Origin: Camillea tinctor
Taxonomy: Eukaryota; Ascomycota; Sordariomycetes; Xylariales; Xylariaceae
Assembly: GCA_022578605.1 (NCBI GenBank)
Contig: MU394057.1
Location: 310,001 to 374,000, forward strand
Direction of reading: 5' to 3'
DNA length: 64,000 bases
The position numbers were made by a program, and so were the translations under genes. This document shows positions 1 through 11,352 of the stretch, piece by piece. The notes under the pieces are model-generated. The model made no database searches and had not been told where the DNA came from. It worked only from the letters and a program-made list of their open reading frames with translations. Every line of letters starts with the position of its first letter. Position 1 is the first letter of the stretch.

Positions 1-979
1 CCCTACTTAGACATGCCCCTTTTTTTTCTCCCCCTTCCGGCAATCCACGCCCCACAATGTTGACAGCGACCCAGGTATCTCAACGGTACCGATCTATTTA
101 TTCATGACGACATGTTGCTAATCAGAAGAAATCCCCGGTTGGCTCCCGTCATTATCTACATATAGTGTGTACATTAATTAACCTAACCTAGTAGGTAAAA
201 GTACTTAGTTGGGAATCCCGCATGCCTGAGCAGAAGGTGGTCCGGGTTCCGTTTTCAAAAGATCGGGACGGATCCCTTTCCCCCCTCCCCTATCCACTTC
301 ACCCCTCCGCCCGGATTAATTGCTATTGGATTCTATATCGAGTAATTGCGAAACTCGATGTGCCGACGTCGCTGCATCTAGGGACCTAGATCTTAATATA
401 TATAAACGAAACTAGACGCGGCTTCTTTACCCGCCTATCCTATCCCCTAAAGCCATCTCTCTCTATTTTACCGGTTATATAAATGCGACAAGGACCAAAA
501 AAGGCTTCTCCCCCTCCCCTCTTCCGCGCTCGTTGCGGGTAGATTGACCATTTCCCCCTGTCCCTTTATCAGATTGCGCCGACGTTAGGCATTTCGTCCA
601 ATTTCGTATGTCCTGTACGTGCGGGATGGCAATGCGGATGCAGAGGCATAAGGCGCAATCCGGGATGAAAAGAAATGAAAGACTGAAAAGGGGAGATAAT
701 GATTTGTCATGGCGAGAAAATACAAAAGGAAGAGGGAGGGCCCTGTAATGAAGCTCTCTTGACACAGCGCCGATCAGGTTGTAGAAAAAAAAAGTCTTGT
801 AGTTATTCGTTCTATAGCTCTCCTGAAAAATACTTTAAACTAAAGCAGAAATCAAAAAAGGGGGAAGCAATATCAAATCCTACATTCATTAAACTCACCA
901 CGACTTATACCAACAGTGCAAACCACAACCAGTCCTCAAAAGCTTCAAAGAGAAAAAAAAAAAGAAGAAAACATTCAAA
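1..979. other. Intergenic region / 5' flank of the LPMO-like gene
   Basis: No coding region is supported here. Short frames are present on both strands but lack recognisable motifs. The last 200 bases become A-rich up to the ATG at 980, as expected for a fungal 5' leader. An AT-rich TATATATAAACG element lies near 397-409, too far from the ATG to be assigned with confidence. Confidence 0.5.
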
Positions 980-1916
980 ATGCTCACCTCCCTCCTCCTC
1001 TTCCCGGCCCTCGCCGCCTGCCACGGGTTCATCTCCAGCCCACCAATGCGCACCCCCGGATCCTCGACAACCGCCGCATGCGGGCCGTCCATCGTCGGCG
1101 AGATAACGCGCGACAAAACCTCGCACGTGGAGGGACTTCCGGAGCTGGGGGCGCAAGACGCGGGCTTCGACGCGGCGGCCTGCAACGTGTGGCTGTGCAA
1201 GGGCCTGCAGTACGGCGACAACGCGGACCACGTGCAGGCGTGGGCGCCGGGGCAGGTCGTCAACCTGCAGGTCGAGCTCACGATCCCGCACGCCGGCGCC
1301 GCGAACGTGTCGCTGGTCGACGCGGCCAGGAACGAGATCATCGGCGCCCCGCTCGTGGCTTGGCCCAGCGGGTATGCCGACGAGAGGGCGTTTTATGCGG
1401 GCAGTACGCCTGCCGATCAGACGGATTTTAATGTCACGATTCCGGAGGATCTGGGGGATCGGTGCGCCGAGCCGGGGGCTTGTGTAAGTGGACTGAAATC
1501 TGCTTTCTATTCCTTATCTTATTTCATTTCATTTCAATTTTTTTTTTAGCAGCTCTTCGTTTCGGCACGGGCAAGTGTGTGCGTAGAATCTGCGGGTGTG
1601 GAAAGAGAAGGAATGCTGTGAGACTTGGTTGGTGTCTCAGGTATACATACATAACCTATATCCTACGTAGTCTGTACCTATGGCTGGGTCTTCTGGGTCT
1701 AGTGGATCCAGTTTGGACCGGGGATTCCGTGAGGCACATTTACACTACACTAAAAGCAACCGAAGGAATATGACCCTCTCCCCCTCCCCCCAAAACGACA
1801 GAGCACACTCCACTGACTATTCGTTATCTAACTAGGTCCTCCAATGGTGGTGGTACGGGACGGGTGCGAAGCAGACCTATGAATCTTGTGTCGACTTTAC
1901 GGTTACCGAGGCCTAA
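980..1916 (+). CDS. Secreted chitin-binding type-4 / LPMO-like protein
   Basis: Two exons, 980-1483 and 1836-1916, joined in phase 0 with a GTAAGT donor and CTAACTAG acceptor, give 194 residues. A short hydrophobic signal peptide ends at about Cys14, so the mature chain would begin with His15 (HGFISSPPMRTPG). A second His is at 104 (LTIPHAGAANVS). Together they could form the copper histidine brace of lytic polysaccharide monooxygenases. The 26-residue last exon restores the conserved end (QWWWYGTGAKQTYESCVDF), with Phe189 as the possible axial residue. I recall similar fungal proteins annotated as chitin-binding type-4 domain proteins (PF03067). The role would be extracellular and oxidative, on chitin or another polysaccharide. 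Seen: both His, the Cys pattern and the signal peptide. Inferred: copper binding and activity. The intron is unusually long (352 nt) and starts with a complete decoy intron. Confidence 0.82.
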
Positions 1917-2518
1917 ATTAGCGGCGCGGGGAGAAGAGAAGAATCGGTGGTTGGTCAGGAACTGAGAAGGACTAAAAAAACCTTAAGGGGGAGAGTTCGA
2001 ACTGGATGTGGCACGGGATAACTAGTAGTGGTATATATATCATGAGCATTGAATTAAAAACTACCTGCTTCGTCAAGGTCTGGTCTAGCCCTGTCAGGCT
2101 CCCCACGTTTTTTCTTCATTCGGTCTTGTACACAGTAAACATAAAAGGAAAGGGAATATTTGACATTGCGGAAAGACGATATCAAAAAAAAGGTAAAAGA
2201 AAAAAAAAGAAAAGAGAAAATAGCAACTATACAAGCGTAGGTATTCCCGAACATCATTGCTCGTCCCTGGACACCCCCTCCCAAAGCCCACCTGATTTTC
2301 CTCGTTAGATATCTTTGTATACGTTGCGAGAGAAAAAACTAAAAACCAAATCAAGATAAAATCAAAAACACGACCCGGATATAAGCCTCGTCAATTGTTC
2401 CCTCCCAGCCAGTCATCGTAACACCACACCACACCACACTACACCTGTTCCCCATTATCTTTGCACTCACGAAGGACTCCTTTTTTCTTTTCTTTGCTTT
2501 TCTTTTATCTCTTTTTAT
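1917..2518. other. Intergenic region between convergent genes
   Basis: This spacer separates the 3' ends of the plus-strand LPMO-like gene and the minus-strand PMP22-like gene. It holds A-rich runs around 2186-2217 and T-rich runs around 2480-2520. It probably contains both 3' UTRs. No gene is supported. Confidence 0.5.
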
Positions 2519-3622
2519 TTAATACGGCGGGTTAGGTCCGACGGGAGGATAATCCTCACCCCGCTCACCCCGTGGGGGACCCATCGAAGGGCCCCCACGG
2601 CTATCACGGCCATCGCCGAAGTGCTTCTTGCGTAGAGCAGCGAGGCGCTTCTTCTTAGTGATGGTGTTGATGTAGGTACCGATAATGAAGGCGACGACAT
2701 TGAAGAAAGGAACCCAGGCGATCTCAGGCAGGAACTTTTGGGCGAAAGCGAGGCAAAGCGGCGACGTGATCCACGAGACCTTCATAACCTTCATGAAACC
2801 GACACGTACTGTCGCACGAACTTGGTGGTAAGTGCGAGCCCCGGCAATCAGAGCCATGGCAATTAGATAGACCGAGTTCTGGATGGGAGCGACCTGTGGA
2901 ACAGGCGTGTTAGTTGGGGGGTGGTGCGCTTCGGGTAAAGCGTTGGTGACATTTCACTTACAATCAAGTTGCTAACAAGAATCTGCAAGATCTTGGAACG
3001 AAGACTCGTGCGACCCTTGAAGGACTTCTGGAGACACCAGATCAAGAAGTGACCCAAGGGAGCGCTGACGAGAGCACCGTAAGCGGCCATCTTGGGCACA
3101 CGGGAGGTGAAGTAGTTGCCATGCTTGTTGCGATCCTTAGCGAGCCATGAGGCAAGAAGTTCCTGCGCACCAGCAAGGGTACCGGCAGTCACCATCTTCG
3201 TCCGGAGAGGGTTCCTCTCGAGTTCGCTGATGTACGCCTGCGATAGTAGAAGAGAAACCAGTCAGTCGGACGCACGGGTCATAAACGTGGGGTCGCGAAG
3301 TACTCGGGTCGCATAAAAAAGAGAGAGAGAGACTTACCATCAGATAGCCTCTAGTGCCAGCGTTCTTCTTGCCTCCAGTAACTGCAGTGCCAATGGCCTC
3401 GGCGATGGGATGCTTACCACTGGTACCAGGTAGAGGAGGAGGACGTTGGAGGCGTTCGAGTTCGTGATGGCTGTGACCGTGGTCACGACCGCGAATACGT
3501 TCGTCGAGACGAGCGACGTCGCGGCTGACCTCACGGGCTACGTCGCGAACCAACTCGTGAGCCGCGCCACGAGTTGGCTCGGTAGCAGTGCGGATCGTGT
3601 CCCGCTCAAACTTCACCGACAT
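2519..3622 (-). CDS. Mpv17/PMP22 family integral membrane protein
   Basis: Three exons read on the minus strand: 3622-3338, 3237-2962 and 2893-2519. Both introns (100 and 68 nt) have GTAAGT donors and CAG acceptors, and the protein is 311 residues. The first 70 residues are charged and hydrophilic, longer than in yeast Sym1 or mammalian PMP22. The remainder has several hydrophobic helices and ends with the family-like segment FFNVVAFIIGTYINTITKKK followed by a basic, Pro/Gly-rich tail. Family members are small four-helix proteins of peroxisomal or inner mitochondrial membranes, linked to metabolite passage and stress tolerance. The ATG at 3622 is chosen because the frame is continuous into the first intron. 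A strongly purine-rich leader (transcript sense) lies just upstream. Which organelle it enters cannot be read from the sequence. Confidence 0.8.
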
Positions 3623-6600
3623 TGTTGCCCCAAGTTTTCAATCGGCAAATCGGCGATTTTCTTTGGTTTTTCTTTTTCTTTCTTTCCTTTTCTTTTTTTT
3701 CCCTTCTTCTTTTTCTTTCTTTCCTTTTCTCTTTTTTTCTTCACTTCAAATATCTGGTTGCGATAGAGTCAGCGGCACAGACAAAAAGACACAACAGGAC
3801 TTATATGGAATGTCAATCGGCGGGCAGCAACGTGTGGATTTGATGTGGACTTGGTGTGGACTTTGTATGGATTTCTCAGGTTCAACCAATTGGTTTGTTT
3901 ACCTCGATCTAGACCCAGAACCCAGAGAGATTTCTTTTGGTTACGAGGGCGATCCTCAGTTGACAAGCAGGATCGAAATCTAAAATGTGCAGAATTATGG
4001 AATTATGGAGGGGAGAGAGAGAGAGAATAAGAAACGGCGCACAACTTACTACGAAAAAAATAAAACTAAAATTAATCGCGATGCAAGTGTTAGATGATGA
4101 GATATGAGATAGATGGTCGTCAAATATCGTGGGGTTCTCTGTTCATCCGGATGGTCGCTGGGTCTTTCTGGGTCGGATGCTGTGAGGGTGGAGAGGAAGT
4201 GGAGGAGGTTGGTAAGAACGAGGTTGGACACAAATTACAATTCCAGGTCCTGGCCAGATCCTGGCAAAAAAGCCCTGGTTATTTTTTATTTTATTTTTCT
4301 AACTTGTTGTCGCGACCTGGGCCGGTTACTGGTGGATACCTTGTGTTTTTAAGCAGAGTTCGTTGCTGCACGACAGCTCGGTCCTTGACTGGCTTGTTCA
4401 TGTTCTAGGGTATCCCCTGTCTAGTAATCTCCGCTCTTATTGGCCTTTCTGGCTTTTTTGTACCAGCTGAAATGTTGTTCCGTCTCCGTCATTACCCTGT
4501 CCTCACTTCTGAACCGGGGCTATCCCCTGTTTATGTCTAGAGGTCTTTTCTTGGTCCCAATCGTCCTTCCCCAGTATGGCTGTCCCCGTCCGTTCCATCA
4601 CGACACACATACTCCATACTCCGTACACACATACACACGCACACGCTCGCCCGCGCCCCTTGCCCCCCTCCAACGCTCCCCTCTTCTCAAAGAATGCCCA
4701 GATGCATACGAGGTCTCCATCTTGTCTCGAAACTTCAATGGGACCCGGATCATCCTATCGGATCGGCGTTTCAAGGGATCGCCCCATTGAAGACTTTTTT
4801 CTTTTCTTTCTTAAACGACTAATATCTTGCAGCTAGGACATACATTAGTTAGCGGTACTTGTGTTATTTAGCCAACTTATCACCGTACCCAAGTGGAAGC
4901 TGTCTCTTGTTAGTGTAGGTAGGCTGGTGGTACTAGGTAAGTAAAGGTGTCGCGAGTTTGTCGCGTCCAATCACGCCTTACATACGCATGTAAGTCAGAA
5001 GTGCGGTCAGACTAGTAAGTTACCTACTACTAGGTTGACCTAGTTCTTTTTACCTGGATTTCTACGACCAAGTACAGCAAGTAGTAACACGCATAAAAGA
5101 CGTCTCTTGTTATCGGTGAAACATCACGTGTTGGGCGCATTAGATGCAAGGAACTGTCTCTACACTACATAATGTGTTGAGGTTTTTAGAGAGAGAGAGA
5201 AAAAGAGGGCGGGACGAAAAAGACCAGCTAGGTACGTATGGAGTAGGTAGGTAGATAGGTATGGTATGTACATACACTACTACATGCCGTGACCTACCTT
5301 AGGTTTGAAATTATATGCATTTGGTTAGGTACATGATGTTACCCACTGGTTACGCACCACATACGAGCTTGCAAGTTGGGGAGCTTTGGAACACCGTCGA
5401 TTTAAGCGCAAGGACCTCGGTTGGAGGGGAAAGCGAAGGCCTCCCCCAGGCCGATCTCATTCTAACCAGGCATAATATTAGAGATTTTGGTACCTCAGGT
5501 GATGAATCAGGAAGGCTAGGTCCTGCTAGCTGGGCTAGATAAGGTAAGAAACTGGGGATTGCCAGGACTGGAATTGGATGATCCCTCAAGGTTTCAGGGA
5601 ATTACAGGCAAGTAAGCTACATGAAGCTACAGAAGCTTACAGGACTGCAGGATCAGATCCGCAAGTACTTAAAGCTCTTATCCACATCGAGCTAATTAAT
5701 TCATTTATACACTATCTGATTCTTCCAATAGGTACGCACCTTTAGTGCACACATACCTCTGATTCTCTGATTATTTACCCATGCTGCCTCGGTTTAATAA
5801 ACGACGTGCATATGTGTGTACACTACTAGTGGTAGTGGTAGTGATAGTAATAGTAACAGTCCGAGTATAGTGGGTTGATTTACATGCTCGGAGAGAAGAT
5901 CAACCCTAGTCCTATTTTATTTATTTTTCTTTCTTTCTCTCTTTCTTTAATCAGTATAATTGCAATGAAGTCACTTGATTCCTTTCATCCCGTATTAGTA
6001 CATTTAAGTACACGGCGCCTACCTATCAGATCTCTACTATGGTACATTAAATACTAACCTACTTACACTAGGTACACTACTTGCTAAACTTAGCATCTAA
6101 TCACCTAGACTACCAAATGCACCAAATGCATGTCGATGCTGCATCTATAATTGAAGATGCGTGCATACCTACCTAGGTAGTGTAAGTATAACATGTAAAC
6201 CTACTGCACTGGACGTATTGACGTACATATATGCATCAATACACACATCAACAAAGCTGCATATCTATGTACTTACATACCTTGGTACCCATACACTAGC
6301 GTACACTACATAGACTTCCAGTTTAGTCCAACATCATCATCTTTCAAGATGGTGATCTATTTTCTATAATACATACGTGCATGCACAGCTACATACTAAT
6401 TTTTCGATACCTTTGCTTCTCTCATCCATTCTGCTGCTTGTATTCTTTCTTCCAAGAAACAACCTAACCTAGGGACGAGGTATTATGGTGATGGGTAAAT
6501 CCAGTCGCCCAGCAACTGTCTAGCCCGCATTGATACATTGCACCTTGTTATTCTTACAACACAACTAAGAAATTCTAGGAAACAATATTTTATTTTGTTT

Positions 6601-6632
6601 TTCAATTTACTCACCCAACATCATCTCCAACC
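3623..6632. other. Long divergent intergenic region
   Basis: About 3 kb between the PMP22-like gene (-) and the gene at 6633 (+). It starts with a pyrimidine tract (3656-3752) and continues with many TAGGTA/ACCTA motifs between about 4910 and 6180, plus a TAGTGG-type microsatellite at 5826-5862. The frames in it are short and overlap on both strands without conserved motifs. I see no gene. Confidence 0.5.
3656..3752. repeat. Homopyrimidine/homopurine tract in the leader of the PMP22-like gene
   Basis: Nearly 100 bases of T with interspersed C on the plus strand (TTTCTTTC-like), broken by only a few purines. In the transcript of the minus-strand gene this is a GA-rich leader directly upstream of the start codon. 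Confidence 0.7.
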
Positions 6633-8317
6633 ATGTCGTCGCACGTCGCCCATCAGTTGGCGGATTCCCAGTCGCCGCGCCAGACTGGCAAGGCGCTAGC
6701 CAGTCCGCCTCTCTCAAGTTACTCAACATATCACCACCTACCGGGTTTCCAACCTAGTTGCACTCACCTAACCATGACGCGCATCTATGATAAGAACTTT
6801 GTGTGTGGGATGTGTCATCGACCTGGTCAGTAGGGTTGGCTCTATCGATGTACACAGGACCGTGAGCATTTGATCCGGAACAACATGGAGCAAGGCCTCC
6901 CGGTAAATACCATTTTCTCTCTTAAGACATTTCCACCCAGACAACTAGAAATGACTAATAACAACATCACTAGGTGAATTTCGACCGTATTGGTGTTAGA
7001 TTCTGTCAGCAGCTCAAACCCGGTCCTCGAGGTCCAGAAATGAGATCGGACAAATTTGCTTTCCTTAAGGAGACGACTCTCGACCAATGGAAGACATACA
7101 CCCCAGATCAAATTGCCGCCATCTTGGAGCAAAGACAGCATGTAAGCAGCGTAGCCCATTACGCAGGCAAAAGTATGTATACCCCCCTTGCTAACTTTGA
7201 CAGCTATTGGAGGTTTGCGAACGTGAATCCAAGGGACAACGACCCTTTTATTTCCCCTCCCGTGGTGGTCGACGCACTATCCAGCCACCGCCCGGTTTTG
7301 ATTTTCCAAACCATAGGAAGCCGTGGGTGCCCGACGAGGACGATGAGTGCCAGGTCAAGTGTTGCCATCGATGCCGTCCTACCTGCGAGCCACGATCGTA
7401 CCTGAGTTTGGACGGAATTGTATCTGGCGATGTGCCCCCTTCTGCGGCTACTGGATTCGGTTTCCATCGCGCAGGAACTAGACCTATTATCAATGCCAGG
7501 GTGGTGCAGAACCTTGGTCTGAGAGCTGTACCCTGGGTATGAGAAGTCCTCGTAAGATATAGTCGGCGATTATAGGTGCTAACACGTCTGTAGCCCAATG
7601 CCAAGGCCAAACACCCGATGTTTTCGTCCCCCATAATCTCAGAATCGTCAGACTGGAGCATCTCCGACCGGAGCTTGTTAGACTTCTCTAGCGACATACT
7701 TTCGGATGCGGGGCGTATCGAGATCGAGTCAAGTTCGTCGGAGGACAACTTGTCAGTTGACAATATCAACGCACCGTTCTCGCGACAGCATGGCTTCAAT
7801 AATTTTATACGCCCTTCCTGGTCGCCCCCTCCCACGCCGAAGGGTTGGGAAGGTATTCGTTTAGATAAAGAAGGAGTGCCGCACTTTGAGCAGCAGCCTT
7901 TCATATGTGACGGGCGAAGGTAAGTAGCCTATTATGTCTTGCTCTCCTCTGCGCTGTGGCTAATAAGCGTATAGCCCGACATCTCTGAGGTCCAACAAGA
8001 AAATCCACCATCAAGTTCTTAGTTCCATCGACAATCTTGTTATAGAAGCACCAGGTGACTGTAGCGACGATATGGATTCGCAAATCGACGATTCATGTCC
8101 GCCGTCTCCAAGGACTACCTTGATCCGGGCTTCCTTGACGCCACTTCCTCCCCCAACTCACGCAGAAGAAATGGTCATTCGAGATACCGCTAGCCCCATG
8201 ATGGTGGAGGAGTCAGAAGGTTGTTTCCACGGCGAGCCTTTGGATGTTGGCGATGGCATGGCGGTCTTGGAAGAGAGTGTCGACTTGGGGGTTCCTGATC
8301 TCATCTCTCAAGTCTGA
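6633..8317 (+). CDS. Conserved fungal Cys-motif protein interrupted by one in-frame TAG (edited gene or recent pseudogene)
   Basis: Five exons: 6633-6902, 6974-7141, 7204-7536, 7594-7919 and 7975-8317, all with GT-AG introns of 55-71 nt. They encode 479 codons if the TAG at 6831-6833 (codon 67) is decoded. Without decoding, the product is 66 residues. The TAG lies between FVCGMCHRPG and GWLYRCTQDREHLI, inside a Cys-x2-Cys...Trp-x-Tyr-x-Cys motif (C58, C61, C73) that I recall as conserved in a family of uncharacterised fungal proteins. Downstream parts are also conserved-looking: a second Cys cluster (CCHRCRPTCEPRSYLSLDGI) and GFGFHRAGTRP. The last two exons are acidic and Ser-rich, so low complexity. 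Frame is kept across all exons with no other stop, which argues against an old pseudogene. No intron can remove the TAG without losing the Cys motif. Metal binding is an inference. An alternative start is Met48. Confidence 0.72.
6816..6850 (+). promoter_or_regulatory. Predicted RNA hairpin around the in-frame TAG
   Basis: CATCGA at 6816-6821 is perfectly complementary to TCGATG at 6845-6850, and CC at 6822-6823 can pair with GG at 6834-6835. The TAG at 6831-6833 then falls in the apical loop. Fungal A-to-I editing sites are reported to favour hairpin loops and UAG contexts. The pairing is visible in the sequence; its function is inferred. Confidence 0.45.
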
Positions 8318-8804
8318 TGTGCGATATTCTTTACCCTGAAAAAGATTCCTGGAATAAGGGGTGATCAAGCCCCGATAGGATTGGAGATCAGGGGTTGGAA
8401 AAAAAACCGGGCACTACCTAGGGTAGCATACGAACAGGAGGGCGAGTGCAAAAAACTTGATTGTTGGAGTACCTCATTAAGGTGGTGTGCTATAGACTGA
8501 CCCGGATACAGGGGTTAGTCTTCCCAGGAGTATGTTATTGTGTGTATATGTACGGTAGCATTGTTTAAAAGCAGCGAAGACGAAAATAAAATAGGGGTTC
8601 GCGTTGGTCATGGCAGTAAGTAATAATCTATTGTAACCTACCTGTGCAAACAGTGACAGCCGAAGTTTTGCCGTGACTTCGATGAAGCAGTAAATCCCTT
8701 TTAACATTACCTGGGTTCATAACTTGGTGCAACCTTTTTGCCCCTTTTTCTCTTGCGCGCCCTCCCGCCCACCAATCACACCAACCATTAATAGCGCTTC
8801 TGCC
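8318..8804. other. Intergenic region
   Basis: A spacer between two genes in the same orientation. It holds the 3' end of the TAG-interrupted gene and a pyrimidine-rich stretch (8733-8775) just before the reductase start. No gene is supported. Confidence 0.5.
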
Positions 8805-10352
8805 ATGAATCCCCTGAGGGGGCACCGCGTGAGATCAATCATAGCAAATAGAATCGCAGCCGCTCGCATGAGTCCGCTACACACGAGCGCATCATGTCGC
8901 ACTAGCCCGGAAAACACCATACCGGCGGAATGGCTCCGGCGGATCCTAGCAGACCGCTCCGAGACATCACCAAAGCTGTACGCATGGACCCTGGCTAACC
9001 TGCCGGGCATCGCGGCTCCACCTCCTGCTACCGCTCCTAGCGCAGCGGACACCGAACACCGCCGCATCTATATCCTCGGCGTTGGCAACATGGGGCGCCT
9101 GTATGCGACCTGTCTTGCACGCCGACGGCCAGCCGCTGAGCGCCCGCCCATCACGCTGGTGGTGCATAAGCGGGAGTTGCGTAAGTGATGTACAGAATTC
9201 TTTACCAAGCGATACATAGCTTGCTTGCCCCCTGGTGAGAGAAAAGAAAAAGGGCGGGAGCGAGGAGTTTGTATCGACAACAGCTAACTCCACACGCCCG
9301 CCAAAGTCGAGCACTGGGCCTCGCACCCCGGCATCGAGCTCGCGCGCGCAGGCCAACCGCAAGCCGAGCGCCGCGCCGACTTCGCCATCGAGTGGTGGAC
9401 CCCGACGCGGCCCGAGGTGGGCCCCGTCGCGGAGCCCGCCGCCCAGATCCCGAACCTGATCGTCGCCACCAAGGCCGCCGACGCGCTGCCCACGGTCGAT
9501 AGCCTGAGGCGGTACCTCGGGCCCCGCTCGACCGTCGCGTTCGCCCAGAACGGCATGTGCAAGCTCTGGCCGCCGACGGGGGCGGCGTACGCGCGCGCGC
9601 GGTTCGCGCCACAGAAAAGCCCCAGCTGGCTCGCCTGCGTGACCACCCACGGCGTGACCTCGCTGGGCCCGTTCCGCAGCCTGCACGCCGCGCCCGCGAA
9701 CGCGCTCGTCGGCCCCGTCCTGCTTAACGCAGACACGGCGGCCGAGGCGGAGTACTTGGTCGACCAGCTGGCGCGCGCGCCGGGCCTGGAGTGCCGCAGG
9801 GTGCCGCGCAGGGAGCTGTGGGTCGCGCAGCTGGAGAAGCTCGTTGTGAACGCGGTTATCAATCCCCTGACGGCGGTGCTGCGCTGCAAGAACGGCGAGT
9901 TGTTCGCGAGGAGGGACGGGAGCGAGGATCTGGCGCCCGTGATCGATGCGCTGGTGGACGAGGCGAGTAGGACGCTCTGCGCGCTGGTGGTGGATCCGAG
10001 TACGGAGCCTATCCTCGCGGGCGATGGAGTGCAAAAGAATGGAGACTCGGCAAAATCTCTGAAAGCTGAAAGGGAAACACTCCTAGAGCGTTTCTCTTTT
10101 TCCAGCCTTCAGAAGATGCTGCTTGTCGTAGGTGAGAAGGTGGCAGAGAACACGAGCTCGATGCTCCAGGATGTGAGGGCTGGCAAGCAGACCGAAATAC
10201 AGGACTTCAACGGCTGGCTTGTAGAAACGGCACGGTATATTGATAAAGATGTTCGACTTCCACTGCACGAGAAGTTGATCACTCTAGTGGAGGACGGGGC
10301 TGTGCTTAGTAGAGAGCAGCTCAGACGGCATTTGATACCTACTGAAAGGTAG
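8805..10352 (+). CDS. 2-dehydropantoate 2-reductase (ketopantoate reductase) family protein
   Basis: Two exons, 8805-9180 and 9307-10352, with a GTAAGT donor in phase 1, give 473 residues. The Rossmann nucleotide-binding motif ILGVGNMGRLYA sits at about residues 90-101, followed by VVHKREL and, across the intron, LEHWASHPGIEL. The C-terminal domain keeps ELWVAQLEKLVVNAVINPLTA, which contains the Lys and Asn of the ApbA/PanE family, and NTSSMLQDVRAGKQTEIQDF. Family members reduce 2-dehydropantoate to pantoate with NADPH in pantothenate synthesis; fungi also have paralogs of unknown substrate. The first 80 residues are Arg/Ser/Ala-rich and could be a mitochondrial presequence. Start choice is uncertain: an earlier in-frame ATG is at 8724 and a later one at 8868. 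Bases 9310-10000 are strikingly GC-rich, and the rest of the exon is not. Confidence 0.85.
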
Positions 10353-11300
10353 AGGTATGCCGTAGTTGGTTTATATCAATTCATCATACATATCAATACA
10401 CTATACTGCGATTATACTAGAGTCAGTCTTGACCTTTCTGAATTTGCCTAATATACGTTGACTTGTTTCTTAACCGATTTTTAGAGCTAAGAAAAGTACT
10501 TAGCAAGTTTTGTTATGAAGCGAAATCGACGACTACTTAACTAGGTTAATATGGATATGGTAGATAGACAAGCTCTATCGCCATACCTTGCCACTCAAGA
10601 GCAGCCTGTTCATAAGGCGGAGTGACGCTGTTGATGGAAAAAAATCCAGGCTTTTCATCTAGACAAAGGGCTTAATACCTGAAGTTTTTTCTTAGTTTCA
10701 GTGGTATTGGCAAGGAGATGTGACCAGTATATTCTGTCGTCTAGGTGCTGGCTTAAATCGTGAAGGCTTCGAGAGGGGAAGGTCATATACAGATATAGCG
10801 CGCCAAATTTTAGATTAAGAGAATGTCCACTAACAAAAACATTGGTGAGGCACTCTAGAATCACTTGCACTTCACTACAGCAGTGAAATGGCTCCTTATT
10901 GTGCATAATGTAGGTGATGGGAGGTTATATTATCACTAGATCTCCCACCTCCGATATGGAGAAGCTAGATACGATTGGTATACTTTACGGATACACCCTT
11001 GATCAGGCGGAAGGAAAGACAAAGTGTACGACATGCGCCATTTGGTGAATTCAGTAACACGAGTCTAGTCTCGACGACACGAAAAAGCCACAGAAGCTTG
11101 AGAAGAGGTTTATAAGCGGCATAAAAGCCATATTTCTGAACAACATCTAGCTCGATTTACTACACACCACAAGCTTGCTACGACTTACTCACGCGCTAAC
11201 GAGTTCAAAACCATTGATATGTTGACGAATATAATGATGCAAGGAAATATACCCGAGAGAAACTATCAGGGGCTGCCGGGCGCAAAACATTTACTGGGTC

Positions 11301-11352
11301 AACCTTTTAGAGCATGTTGTAGTAGTACAGGCACAACCCTTTCTAAAAGGTT
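11301..11352. repeat. 11-bp perfect inverted repeat
   Basis: AACCTTTTAGA (11301-11311) is repeated in inverted orientation as TCTAAAAGGTT (11342-11352) with 30 bases between. It lies in the decayed block and could be the ends of a tiny element or a chance hairpin. Confidence 0.5.

Noticed and set aside
905..1341. Long minus-strand frames opposite the LPMO-like gene
   Set aside because: GC-rich antisense shadows without family motifs. The plus-strand frame has a signal peptide, His brace and matching exon 2.
6834..6865. Removing the in-frame TAG of the Cys-motif gene by a 32-nt intron (GTCAGT to ACACAG)
   Set aside because: It would be shorter than usual fungal introns and would delete the conserved GWLYRCTQ segment, so the TAG is treated as truly in frame.
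8967..10034. 355-codon minus-strand frame
   Set aside because: Antisense shadow of the GC-rich part of the ketopantoate reductase gene, with composition dominated by Arg, Ala and His and no motif.
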